Source of the DNA: Flammeovirga yaeyamensis | GTDB taxonomy: Bacteria > Bacteroidota > Bacteroidia > Cytophagales > Flammeovirgaceae | Direction of reading: 5' to 3' | Assembly (NCBI RefSeq): GCF_018736045.1 | Contig: NZ_CP076132.1 | Location: 300,001 to 364,000, forward strand | Length of the DNA: 64,000 bases | Part shown: positions 25,801 through 33,312 of the stretch, piece after piece | Position numbering within the stretch: position 1 is the first letter of the stretch | Layout: every line of letters starts with the position of its first letter | Notes under the pieces: generated by a model | Told to the model about the DNA's origin: nothing | Seen by the model: the letters and a program-made list of their open reading frames with translations, nothing else | Database searches by the model: none | Made by a program: the position numbers and the translations under genes

Positions 25801-28539
25801 GCTGAGATAGGCAATGATTATACTCTACGATTAACCTTGCTAGATGGAAGTTCGACATTATCTACTTGTGAAAGCATGTTGAGTGTAACTTCTCCAATTT
25901 TACCAACTTCTATTGTTGCAAAAGATTGGTTAAGAACGGTTCAAGTAGGAAAAACACTACCAATTGAAGCTAAAGTGACTCCTCAAGATGCATTTGATCA
26001 AACAGTCACTTGGGAAATTATTTCTGGTGCAGATATTATATCGATAGAAAATGGTATCATCACTGGATTGAAAGCAGGAACAGCCGAAGTGAAAGGCGTA
26101 GCAAATACAGATAATTCTGTAGAAACATCAGTGATTACAATAACTTGTCAGGATGCAGAAGTAATCGTAAGTCCAACAGAAATATTGTTAGCCAAAAGAA
26201 CAGCAATATTCCCAAATAGTACATTACCAATTGAAATTATTGGTTTTGTTCCAGAATACACAAATGCACAAAAGGTAACTTGGTCAGCAAGTAATAGCTT
26301 AGTGAGTATTGATGAAAACGGACTTGTTGCAGCCGGAGCTGATGAAGGAACAGTGACAATTACAGCTACTTCTGTAGCGGATCCTTCGGTTTCTACTTCT
26401 TTGGATGTATCTGTAGGAAAAACGATTTACATAGAAGCAGAAGATTTTGATGAAAAATTTGGAGATGAATTAGGTATCTACGAGCCAACTCCAGGAGTGA
26501 AAGGTATTAACGCAGTAAAAACAGGAAACTATGTAGTGTATTTTGTTTACTTCCCTGCAGCAGGAGAATATACGGCTACCTTCTTTGCTGGAACAGCAGC
26601 AGCTGATGCAAAATTAGAGATGTATGTCAATAGTCAGTTGCAAGGAAGCACCGTAATTAACAATAACGGATGGGATAACTTTGAACCGTACGAGTTGGCT
26701 CAAAAAGTAAATATCACTTCCGCTGGAATACATGAAATTGGAGTTGTGGCATCAGGTTCGACTACTTATCAGTGGAATTTGGAACATTTCGAACTTCAAT
26801 TCGGTGGTGACGTATCTTGTCAGGAATTGACATCAATTACTATGGACAATGATATGTCAATCACTGCTTGTCAAACAGTACAGTTATCGTTTACAAAAGT
26901 ACCTGTAACAGCTTGTGATCCAACACAAGTTCAATGGTCGGTAGATGATGATGCAATTGCTACTGTTAGTGAAAGTGGAGAGCTTACGGGAGTAACTACA
27001 GGGTCAACGATCATTCGATTAACAACAGAATTGGGAGAAGAAACTATTCAGTTAACCGTTACAGAAGCACCTGCACCAACAGCGATCAATATTTTACCTG
27101 CAAACAGAATGGTATCCGAAGGAGGATCAATTCAGTTGGTGGCAGAAGTTTTACCATTAGGCGTATGTAATGCCAATGTAACTTGGAGTTCTTCTGATGA
27201 AAGCATTGCTACTGTGGATGCAAATGGCTTGGTTCAAACGAAAGATGGTTCGGCAGGGAAGTCTGTAGATATTACAGTAACTTCAGAAGCTGATAACTCG
27301 GTAATGGGTGTAGCTACAGTGTCAGTTGCAGCTCCAGCAGAGGAAATCGTAATAGAAGCCGAAGACTTCGATAGAACAGGAGGAACATTCGATGATGGCA
27401 ACGTTCCATTTGGCGTAAATAGAGCCGAGGGGGTTGGCATCAATTGGGTAAATGCAGGAGACTATGTTGAATTTGATGTTCAGTTGGGAGCAGGTAATTA
27501 CGAAGTGAAATACTTAATTTCAACACCATCAGACGATGCAGAGGTAACTATTACATTAAACGAACAATCTATTGTGACTCCAGTTCCAAACAACGGAGGT
27601 TGGGACGATTATCAAGAACTAAAAGCAGATGGTTCTATACAAATTGATACGGATGGAACCTATGTTTTAAGAATTGATGCCTCAGGTACACACGATTGGC
27701 AATGGAATATGGATAAAATTATCCTTCTAAAAACTGCCTTGGCAGCTCCTTGTGAAGTAACAAGTATCAGTATAGTAGAAGAAGATCAAAATCTATTTGT
27801 TGGTGATGACTTTAACGTAAATGTTACTTTAAATTACTCAGGTGGTTGTACAGGTCAAGTGATGTGGTCTTCTACAGATGAAAATGTAGTGACTGTCGAT
27901 GCTAACGGTAAAGTAACTGCAGTAGGTATAGGTAATGCTGAAGTGATTGCTACAGCAGAAGCAGGCGATTTAACGGATAAAATTGCATTCACAGTCTATG
28001 AACGTGAAGAAGAAAACAAGGATATATTGGTTACAGGTATAACTTTATCTGATAATGCATTAGAGTTAATAGAAGGTGCAACACATCGATTATCGGTGAC
28101 AATTGCACCAGAAAATGCAACGAATAAGAAGCATTCATGGACATCATCAGATGAAAATGTGGCAACAGTAGATGAGTTAGGTTTACTTACTGCCCAAGGA
28201 GTAGGAACAGCTACAATAACTGTCACTACAGAAGATGGAAGTTTCACCGCCACTGTTGATGTAACGGTAACAGCAGAAATCTTATCATCATTAGATGATT
28301 TGAAAAATAAAATCTCAGTATATCCAGTGCCTACCAATGATGTGGTTCAATTCAACAATCTAAAGAATGGTCGCTATGAGTTTATTCTAAGCGATATGAA
28401 TGGTAAGGTATTGATCAGTAAAGTCATAAATTATCAATCAGGTGATAAGTTTGATGTTAGTCAATTACCATCAGGTATCTACTTGATGAACGTTCACGGA
28501 AGTGATATTCATGAGTATTTCAAAATTCAAATCAAATAA
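22897..28539 (+). CDS. GH86 agarase/porphyranase with Big_2, CBM6-like and T9SS domains
   Basis: An 1880-residue exported enzyme. Signal peptide (residues 1-26), then a GH86-type clan GH-A barrel and beta-sandwich to about residue 700. Candidate catalytic residues are Glu202 (VINEP) and Glu366 (LSEFGA); the DVYWGRDNG and GTRIDTKATDRDIQVDAY segments match the GH86 pattern I know. Next come at least six bacterial Ig-like (Big_2) repeats interspersed with two CBM6-like domains (about 1177-1303 and 1483-1612, each opening with EAEDFD). A type A T9SS sorting domain (residues ~1805-1880, ISVYPVPTND) ends the protein. GH86 enzymes cleave agarose or porphyran internally; which one cannot be decided by reading. 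Confidence 0.88.
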   Translation: MMKIKTTFLTSVLSFSLFFLSMGVSAQNVQVDVNLNMVHSVEGISDFGRDRHITVHSAATERDWDGQEDKLDYFINDLDVYWGRDNGAASWKFSDTPQDPNRPNKPDVSAMMLKAEELKNWHESKLNAKQYEGKGFMIQGTNPHPTYPTLDWSPRGKTWHGWQSLEIETSAEWVTEYLDHYFAKSPGEKGEPLPHYWEVINEPDMEMMVGGKSWIYASSQEKLWEYHNLVAEGVKNRLGAKAPKIGGMTWGMHDFYWKDGINRVADDQYEKWFSDDLMPYLQEMTTSTVNDYRTDDWYQWDVMWQGFIDNCGDNMDFYGIHIYDWSVGERGKGVVRTGGHVEAMLDMLEWYDIQKFGKKKDIVLSEFGAVSGWINDQEMERKAWENLRPFNGMFMQFLERPSHVVYSMPFAPVKAEWGDVRDANGNVTTRYGSVLMDRVDRNCEAYDASCEWVWSDFVKWYELWRDVDGTRIDTKATDRDIQVDAYVENNKVYLIVNNLQFDEATVDLNIFDTQACKVQFVEKRYMHFDENIGTTGGVALDETRLNTAPGSLTISGGGTVILVYHFDKNVVLDQTSKEEKYMSVALNNETTSIGGLLFRKEVPGRTPMTTNINGVVVPASGEATLRFSGKFPENALVPAYITVNGNNLDYDTDWRGEYEDSRNFWFGTMEVDVPIEYLQENNEVTIEIHGNKVTYTTVSLQVYDMSTAPARSSNPTNLVALTDISITNTAFDLMNGKSEALEVAFTPENATNKKIVWTSSDASSVSVDEFGNVTALADAGEVTITATSEDGSFTKSIVVTAVPYQSTPITEIAIAQGATFETMVNITTPLTVNVLPEAAANYDVVWSSSDEDVVMVDHVTGKISGLVIGQTATIMATVVDTENGGTVFTDEVEVTVMINGNETVYCYDYDEALIGNDEYIFNVSANALSGRTLKAELLKGMSVLGDAEVSMTKNGEQFMTVTLQLDQLAEIGNDYTLRLTLLDGSSTLSTCESMLSVTSPILPTSIVAKDWLRTVQVGKTLPIEAKVTPQDAFDQTVTWEIISGADIISIENGIITGLKAGTAEVKGVANTDNSVETSVITITCQDAEVIVSPTEILLAKRTAIFPNSTLPIEIIGFVPEYTNAQKVTWSASNSLVSIDENGLVAAGADEGTVTITATSVADPSVSTSLDVSVGKTIYIEAEDFDEKFGDELGIYEPTPGVKGINAVKTGNYVVYFVYFPAAGEYTATFFAGTAAADAKLEMYVNSQLQGSTVINNNGWDNFEPYELAQKVNITSAGIHEIGVVASGSTTYQWNLEHFELQFGGDVSCQELTSITMDNDMSITACQTVQLSFTKVPVTACDPTQVQWSVDDDAIATVSESGELTGVTTGSTIIRLTTELGEETIQLTVTEAPAPTAINILPANRMVSEGGSIQLVAEVLPLGVCNANVTWSSSDESIATVDANGLVQTKDGSAGKSVDITVTSEADNSVMGVATVSVAAPAEEIVIEAEDFDRTGGTFDDGNVPFGVNRAEGVGINWVNAGDYVEFDVQLGAGNYEVKYLISTPSDDAEVTITLNEQSIVTPVPNNGGWDDYQELKADGSIQIDTDGTYVLRIDASGTHDWQWNMDKIILLKTALAAPCEVTSISIVEEDQNLFVGDDFNVNVTLNYSGGCTGQVMWSSTDENVVTVDANGKVTAVGIGNAEVIATAEAGDLTDKIAFTVYEREEENKDILVTGITLSDNALELIEGATHRLSVTIAPENATNKKHSWTSSDENVATVDELGLLTAQGVGTATITVTTEDGSFTATVDVTVTAEILSSLDDLKNKISVYPVPTNDVVQFNNLKNGRYEFILSDMNGKVLISKVINYQSGDKFDVSQLPSGIYLMNVHGSDIHEYFKIQIK

Positions 28540-28683
28540 TAAAAAAAGCATCGTTTATCTTAAAATGGTAAGCGATGCATTATTGTCTTTTTGTTTGATG
28601 TAGACTTAGATCTTATGGAAAGCAATTGAAAGGAAATCGACCACCTCAATATGTAATAGGATCAAACAATTAGGTGATATAAA

Positions 28684-28734
28684 AAAAATATTCCGGTAAG
28701 TTTTCTAAAATGGGAAATTTACCGGAATATTTTT
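28684..28734. terminator. Strong bidirectional intrinsic terminator
   Basis: Perfect 16-bp stem (28684-28699 with 28719-28734) with A and T runs on the two sides. It is 145 bases after the GH86 stop, beyond a weaker hairpin at 28548-28578. Confidence 0.8.
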
Positions 28735-28881
28735 ATTTGCGACAACTAAATAAATAAGCATTTAGTTTTCTATAATTGTGTTAAGATTTAATATATGGTC
28801 TTAATCTTTACTAAACTGTAAATCTTTAATTTATCAAAAGAGTAAAATAATATTAAAGATCTCACTAGTATTTATAATCTT

Positions 28882-28889
28882 TATATTTG
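28882..28889 (+). promoter_or_regulatory. -7 element (TATATTTG) for the DUF4136 gene
   Basis: Exact TAnnTTTG match, about 47 bases before the chosen ATG at 28937. Confidence 0.5.
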
Positions 28890-28936
28890 AAACTTGGATG
28901 AGTAATTTGATTTACTCGTCAAAAACAAAAAGGACT

Positions 28937-29509
28937 ATGAAAAGCATAAAACACATTTGGCTAACTATCGCTGCGTTTATCGGTTTGGCGTTTTTAGTTA
29001 CTTCATGTTCTTCCACTAAGATTACAACAGATTATAATCCTGGAACGAACTTCACACAATATAAAACATTCAGCTTATTGCCATGGCAAGGAAATTCTTC
29101 TTCGACTAAGGTAACAGCTTTTGATAGAGAAAGAGTTAAGAATGCTGTGATCACTAATATGCAAGGATTAGGATACACGTATTCTGAGCAAGATACCACT
29201 GCCGATCTACAAGTAGGTATGGTATTCACAACAAAAGAAAAGAAAAGCGTAACATCGTATAACGCAGGTTACGGTGGATGGTACGGCCCTTGGGGTATGG
29301 GTGCCACTCACTACTCAGAATACGATTATACTGAAGGAACTTTTGTAATTGATGTTTTTGATACTCAAGCGAAGAAACTTCTTTGGGAAGCAGCTGCTGT
29401 AAGTACTTTAACTGAAAAGCAAGAAAGCCCAACAGTAAGAGAAAGAAATATTAATCGATTTATAAAGAGCATCTTTAAAAAGTATCCAACGCAACCGGGT
29501 AGTAACTAA
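28937..29509 (+). CDS. DUF4136 lipoprotein
   Basis: A 190-residue lipoprotein with signal peptide and lipobox at Cys24 (LVTSC). I choose the ATG at 28937 (after AAGGACT, a purine-rich stretch) because it starts a normal signal peptide; the frame opens 13 codons earlier at 28898. The mature part has the DUF4136 pattern: ITTDYNPGTNFTQYKTFSLL, then a GYGGWYGPWGMG glycine/tryptophan segment, EGTFVIDVFD and LWEAAA. The family is an envelope lipoprotein of unknown function, common in Bacteroidota and Proteobacteria. It has its own -7 element and its own terminator, so it is probably monocistronic. Confidence 0.8.
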   Translation: MKSIKHIWLTIAAFIGLAFLVTSCSSTKITTDYNPGTNFTQYKTFSLLPWQGNSSSTKVTAFDRERVKNAVITNMQGLGYTYSEQDTTADLQVGMVFTTKEKKSVTSYNAGYGGWYGPWGMGATHYSEYDYTEGTFVIDVFDTQAKKLLWEAAAVSTLTEKQESPTVRERNINRFIKSIFKKYPTQPGSN

Positions 29510-29532
29510 AAGAGTACTTGATATAAATGAAG

Positions 29533-29566
29533 AAGGCGATCACCGAATAGGGATCGCCTTTTTTTG
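29533..29566 (+). terminator. Intrinsic terminator after the DUF4136 gene
   Basis: Perfect 9-bp stem AAGGCGATC/GATCGCCTT (29533-29541 with 29552-29560) and a T run. Confidence 0.85.
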
Positions 29567-29589
29567 GTTAATAAAGGAGAAATTTATTA

Positions 29590-31410
29590 TTAATTCACAG
29601 AATGATATTTTCTAAATAACTTCATGATTCTTTCAAAAATCTCAGTGTTTTCGTAAGCACCAGCAAATTCTCTTGAGTGCGGACCATAAGCGAATACAGG
29701 TACCATTATACCAGTATGTTTTTGATGATAAAACTGACCTTCTACTTCGCCTGTCTCAAAATTACCATAAGGTAAAGACATACCACCTGTTTCATGGTCA
29801 GCTGTAATAATCACAAGTGTTTCACCATCTTGTTCAGCAAACTTAATGGCCTCTTCAATGGCTAAATCAAAATCTAATACTTCTTCTATAACTTCATTGG
29901 TTTTATTTCGGTGTCCAGCGTGGTCAATTCTAGGTGCTTCAATCATCACAAAGAATCCTTCACCATCCAATTGATCTAAATATTTCAAACCATTTTTAGT
30001 ACTGAATGGCAAGAAATCACCACGTCCATAAACTTTAAATTCTACTTCTTTCCAGTCTACAAGAACACCTAAACGATCAGAGGTTGCATTTTCTACCGCT
30101 TGGTAGTTATCGTACACTTTAAAACCCTCTTTTTTGAAATCTTCTTCCAAATCAGGGAAGAAATCGTTAGTAGCTCCAATAAATAAATCGACTACACTGT
30201 AAGGAAGCTGTTGACTAATTTGTTTTTGTTGTCCTCTACTTTCTTGATGTGCATAAAAAGCAGATGGGGTTGCACCAGTGATAGGCTCAACAGTGATCAC
30301 TCCCGAATTAATCCCCATAAGTTTAATTAATTCCGGTATGGTTGGTAGATCATTTCCTTCTAAATCTTTACTAAGTCGGCCATTTTTAGTTTTGGATCCA
30401 GTAGCCATTGCTGTACCACTTGCCGCCGAATCGGTTGTGAAATCATCTGCAGATCGTGTTTTAGAAAAACCAATTGATGTTAACTGAGTCATGGTTAATT
30501 CTCCACCGTTTGCCATTTGTCCAGCAGTCACTTGTGCCAATCCCATACCATCGCCGATCATCAAAATGATATTTTTGATGCGTTTTTCTTCTCCATCATT
30601 TTCAAAAGTCGGACGGTAAACTTCATGTGCATTTACACGAGTGTAAATATTAGTAGGCTTATTATCTAAATATTTTTTTAATCGAATAAGCTCATCTGTG
30701 CTAATGTAATCGCTATTAACATCAGCTATTAGTTTCCATACTTGAGTATTGTTAGGCGTATTCCATATACGTACTTCTTTCCCCAAGTCATGAGCCTGAT
30801 CTACCGCTGCTTTTAGTGCTTCTTTTTCTCCAGGCTTTATTCCACCTTTACCATGCCAAGAACAGAAATCTCTAAAGTTTAAGCTGATGCTCGCCAAGCT
30901 ACTCAATTCATTCTCCGAATAACCATCTACTTTGTTACCATCGATCTTAACATAGGATGGTATTTTGCTATAAATAGCTTCTGATGGTAACTGATTTGAT
31001 AATACTATGGTTACAGCATTTTTATTTTTGTCAACATCAAATAGCTGGCTGTACTTCTTGATGGCTTTACCTAAAGCAAGAACGGTTTTATCAGCATTTG
31101 CACTAATATTGATCAAATAAATAAGGGGTTGATCGTTCTCATATACTTTACCTTGTCGAGCGAAAACTTCTTTTAACGGCTCAAAGTATAGATTCTCAAT
31201 CGTTAATTTTTCATCAATTTCATTTTCATCTTTAGCGATATACAGCTGTCCATTTTTTAGATGAACATTCATTTCAATCGATCCGGATTCCTGACTCCAA
31301 GCCGTCCAGAAAGGTGCTTTTTGTTGGAAATCGTTGTGGGAATTTATCTTTTGTGCAAAAGTTGAGACATAAGTCATCAATACACACAAGGTGATGATTA
31401 GGTTTTTCAT
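29590..31410 (-). CDS. Alkaline phosphatase fused to a degenerate phosphodiesterase-like domain
   Basis: A 606-residue exported protein (signal peptide MKNLIITLCVLMTYVSTFAQ). Residues ~22-245 look like a PI-PLC/GDPD-type TIM-barrel domain: NSHNDF, GSIEMNVHLKNGQLYIAKDE and a GKEVRIWNTPNN...DYISTDEL ending. The usual E-x-D and second His positions read E-M-N and K, so catalysis is doubtful. Residues ~275-606 are a PhoA-type alkaline phosphatase: MIGDGMG metal site, TDSAASGTAMATG with nucleophile Ser328, and ITADHETGG. It hydrolyses phosphate monoesters in the periplasm or outside the cell. It is monocistronic and convergent with the DUF4136 gene. No Pho box is recognised upstream. Confidence 0.85.
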   Translation of the reverse strand: MKNLIITLCVLMTYVSTFAQKINSHNDFQQKAPFWTAWSQESGSIEMNVHLKNGQLYIAKDENEIDEKLTIENLYFEPLKEVFARQGKVYENDQPLIYLINISANADKTVLALGKAIKKYSQLFDVDKNKNAVTIVLSNQLPSEAIYSKIPSYVKIDGNKVDGYSENELSSLASISLNFRDFCSWHGKGGIKPGEKEALKAAVDQAHDLGKEVRIWNTPNNTQVWKLIADVNSDYISTDELIRLKKYLDNKPTNIYTRVNAHEVYRPTFENDGEEKRIKNIILMIGDGMGLAQVTAGQMANGGELTMTQLTSIGFSKTRSADDFTTDSAASGTAMATGSKTKNGRLSKDLEGNDLPTIPELIKLMGINSGVITVEPITGATPSAFYAHQESRGQQKQISQQLPYSVVDLFIGATNDFFPDLEEDFKKEGFKVYDNYQAVENATSDRLGVLVDWKEVEFKVYGRGDFLPFSTKNGLKYLDQLDGEGFFVMIEAPRIDHAGHRNKTNEVIEEVLDFDLAIEEAIKFAEQDGETLVIITADHETGGMSLPYGNFETGEVEGQFYHQKHTGIMVPVFAYGPHSREFAGAYENTEIFERIMKLFRKYHSVN

Positions 31411-31743
31411 TTTAGTTAAGTTCTAAAGTTGATAAGAGCACAAACTCCTTTCAATGGTGTTTAGAAAAATAATGGCGTCACTATAGTTAATATCAATATT
31501 GGATAGTCCTTGTTAATTAATGCATTATTTAAACTTGATGGATAATTGATTTTGCGTATTGTCTACACACTTAATTAGTTAGTAACTGATGTAAAAGTAG
31601 TAGATAAGAAAGGGTGATCAAATAGTATACAATCGATGATGTGTTTTTGATGTGATAAATCTCCTACAAAAGAGCATAAAAAAATGCTCATCAAAGGATC
31701 AATTCCATCTGATGAGCATTATAAATAATTTATCTAGAGACGA
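31411..31743. other. Intergenic region upstream of the alkaline phosphatase gene
   Basis: A 333-base AT-rich gap between two minus-strand genes. It holds the terminator of the upstream operon (31678-31720) and must contain the phosphatase promoter, but no exact TAnnTTTG element is seen near the start codon. No gene is recognised. Confidence 0.45.
31678..31720 (-). terminator. Intrinsic terminator of the mutS-DUF4199-GT2 operon
   Basis: Perfect 10-bp stem ATGCTCATCA/TGATGAGCAT (31685-31694 with 31711-31720), followed on the minus strand by seven T. Confidence 0.85.
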
Positions 31744-32715
31744 TTATTCAATTCTACTTTTAATATGATAATCATTTCGATTCGGTTGATTTAGAGAAAC
31801 CATTTCAGCAATAAATCCAGTCATGAACATCTGTGTACCGATAATCACGGCGGTTAAAGCCAGATAGAACAAAGGCTGTTCGGTTACTTCTCTAGCTACT
31901 TTTAGATTATTTATAGATAAGTATACTTTCTCTGCCAATAACCATACTGCAGCAATTGCACCAGATAAAAAGGATAATGTTCCTAATAATCCAAAGAAAT
32001 GCATTGGTGCTTTCTTAAAGCGGGATACAAAGGTAATCGACATCAAGTCTAAGAAACCATTGATAAAACGCTCCAAACCAAATTTAGTAGATCCGTACTG
32101 ACGAGCACGGTGCTCGACTACTTTTTCTCCAATGTTACCAAAGCCATTCCATTTGGCAATGACAGGGATATAACGATGCATCTCACCATATACTTCTACC
32201 ACCTTCACCACATCTAATCGGTAGGCTTTTAAACCACAGTTCATATCGTGTAGTTTAATTCCCGATAAAGCACGAGTGGCTGCATTGTAGATTTTGGTAG
32301 GAATAGTTTTAGTGATTGGATCATAGCGTTTCTTCTTCCAGCCGGAAACAATATCATATCCATCTTCAAGAATCATTCTTCTTAATTCAGGAATTTCATC
32401 AGGACTGTCTTGAAGATCGGCATCCATGGTAATCACCACTTCTCCAGAAACTTCTTGGAAACCCATCTGTAAAGCGGCGGATTTACCATAATTTCTTAAA
32501 AAGCGAATCCCTTTAATCCAATTATATTTCTCTTTTAATTCACATATGACTTCCCAGGAATTGTCAGTGCTTCCGTCATCCACCAAACACACTTCTCCCA
32601 CTAAGCTTTCTTGTTTGAAAACTCTATCGATCCATTCAATAAGTTCAGGAAGAGATTCCGACTCATTTAGTAATGGAACAACAACAGAAACATCTATTTT
32701 TTTATCCGAAGACAT
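31744..32715 (-). CDS. Family 2 glycosyltransferase (DPM1/GtrB-like)
   Basis: A 323-residue membrane protein. The N-terminal GT-A domain has VVPLLNESESLPEL, the DDGSTD nucleotide-sugar motif and MDADLQD, and C-terminal helices (about residues 233-258 and 285-310) anchor it in the inner membrane. This layout matches polyprenyl-phosphate glycosyltransferases of the dolichol-phosphate-mannose synthase/GtrB/ArnC group, which load a sugar onto a lipid carrier for envelope glycan decoration. The sugar and carrier are not predictable here. It is 22 bases downstream of the DUF4199 gene and last in the operon started by mutS. Confidence 0.87.
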   Translation of the reverse strand: MSSDKKIDVSVVVPLLNESESLPELIEWIDRVFKQESLVGEVCLVDDGSTDNSWEVICELKEKYNWIKGIRFLRNYGKSAALQMGFQEVSGEVVITMDADLQDSPDEIPELRRMILEDGYDIVSGWKKKRYDPITKTIPTKIYNAATRALSGIKLHDMNCGLKAYRLDVVKVVEVYGEMHRYIPVIAKWNGFGNIGEKVVEHRARQYGSTKFGLERFINGFLDLMSITFVSRFKKAPMHFFGLLGTLSFLSGAIAAVWLLAEKVYLSINNLKVAREVTEQPLFYLALTAVIIGTQMFMTGFIAEMVSLNQPNRNDYHIKSRIE

Positions 32716-32737
32716 ATATCATTAATTATTTTAAATA

Positions 32738-33268
32738 CTAAACTGCGTCAGGGTTTTCTTGTTTTAAGATGAAAGCAATCATCAAAGCAATAATACAAGA
32801 CATGATAACAGAACTAATAATACCTGCTACTAATGCTAATGGAGTATTTACAAACATCTCAGTAATACTCATTGCCTGATCAATTTGATCATTGGTTAAT
32901 TGAGGATTTTTTTCAAGTTCTAATCTCGCTTCTTCTAATACAGTTTGAATACCTGAATCATCGATAAAAGTGATGTAGACATAATTTAAAACAGAGGATA
33001 TAAGAGAAGAGATTACCCCCATAAAAGCACCTGTTTTAAATGCTTGTCCAAAAGGTAAATATCCATTAGTCTCAGATTTATATTCCCTTACTGCCATAAA
33101 CATAGCGGTAATCGTTACAACCATGCCTAGAGAGGAAAGAAGGCCATCTTGTGACTTATCCAATACCGTTAAAAAAATATAGTATACAAATGAGAATACA
33201 CCTGCAATTGCACCATATTTCATGGCAACTGGAAACTTGTTTGGTTGTTCTGTTTCGTTCAAATTCAT
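32738..33268 (-). CDS. DUF4199 membrane protein
   Basis: A 176-residue protein with four predicted membrane helices (about residues 17-32, 38-57, 76-100 and 142-168), matching the DUF4199 layout found in Bacteroidota. An acidic loop rich in E, N and Q lies between helices three and four. The family commonly neighbours glycosyltransferase 2 genes, as here, suggesting a role in lipid-linked glycan handling, but the function is not established. It sits 44 bases after mutS and 22 bases before the glycosyltransferase gene on the same strand. Confidence 0.8.
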   Translation of the reverse strand: MNLNETEQPNKFPVAMKYGAIAGVFSFVYYIFLTVLDKSQDGLLSSLGMVVTITAMFMAVREYKSETNGYLPFGQAFKTGAFMGVISSLISSVLNYVYITFIDDSGIQTVLEEARLELEKNPQLTNDQIDQAMSITEMFVNTPLALVAGIISSVIMSCIIALMIAFILKQENPDAV

Positions 33269-33312
33269 ATCAAATAATAGTTTAATAGATTGTTTTTGAC
33301 TAAAAAAATAAT

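Larger units (their letters stand above)
28540..28936. other. Intergenic region with two hairpins and a promoter
   Basis: The gap after the GH86 gene holds a 12-bp imperfect hairpin (28548-28578), a very strong 16-bp inverted repeat (28684-28734) and the -7 element of the next gene (28882-28889). No open frame or known RNA is recognised between the hairpins. Confidence 0.55.

Noticed and set aside
23112-28337. Several antisense open frames within the GH86 gene
   Set aside because: They mirror the low-complexity Ig-like repeats and lack promoters or family features.
28540-28897. Riboswitch or small RNA after the GH86 gene
   Set aside because: The visible structures are simple terminator hairpins with no further conserved-looking core.
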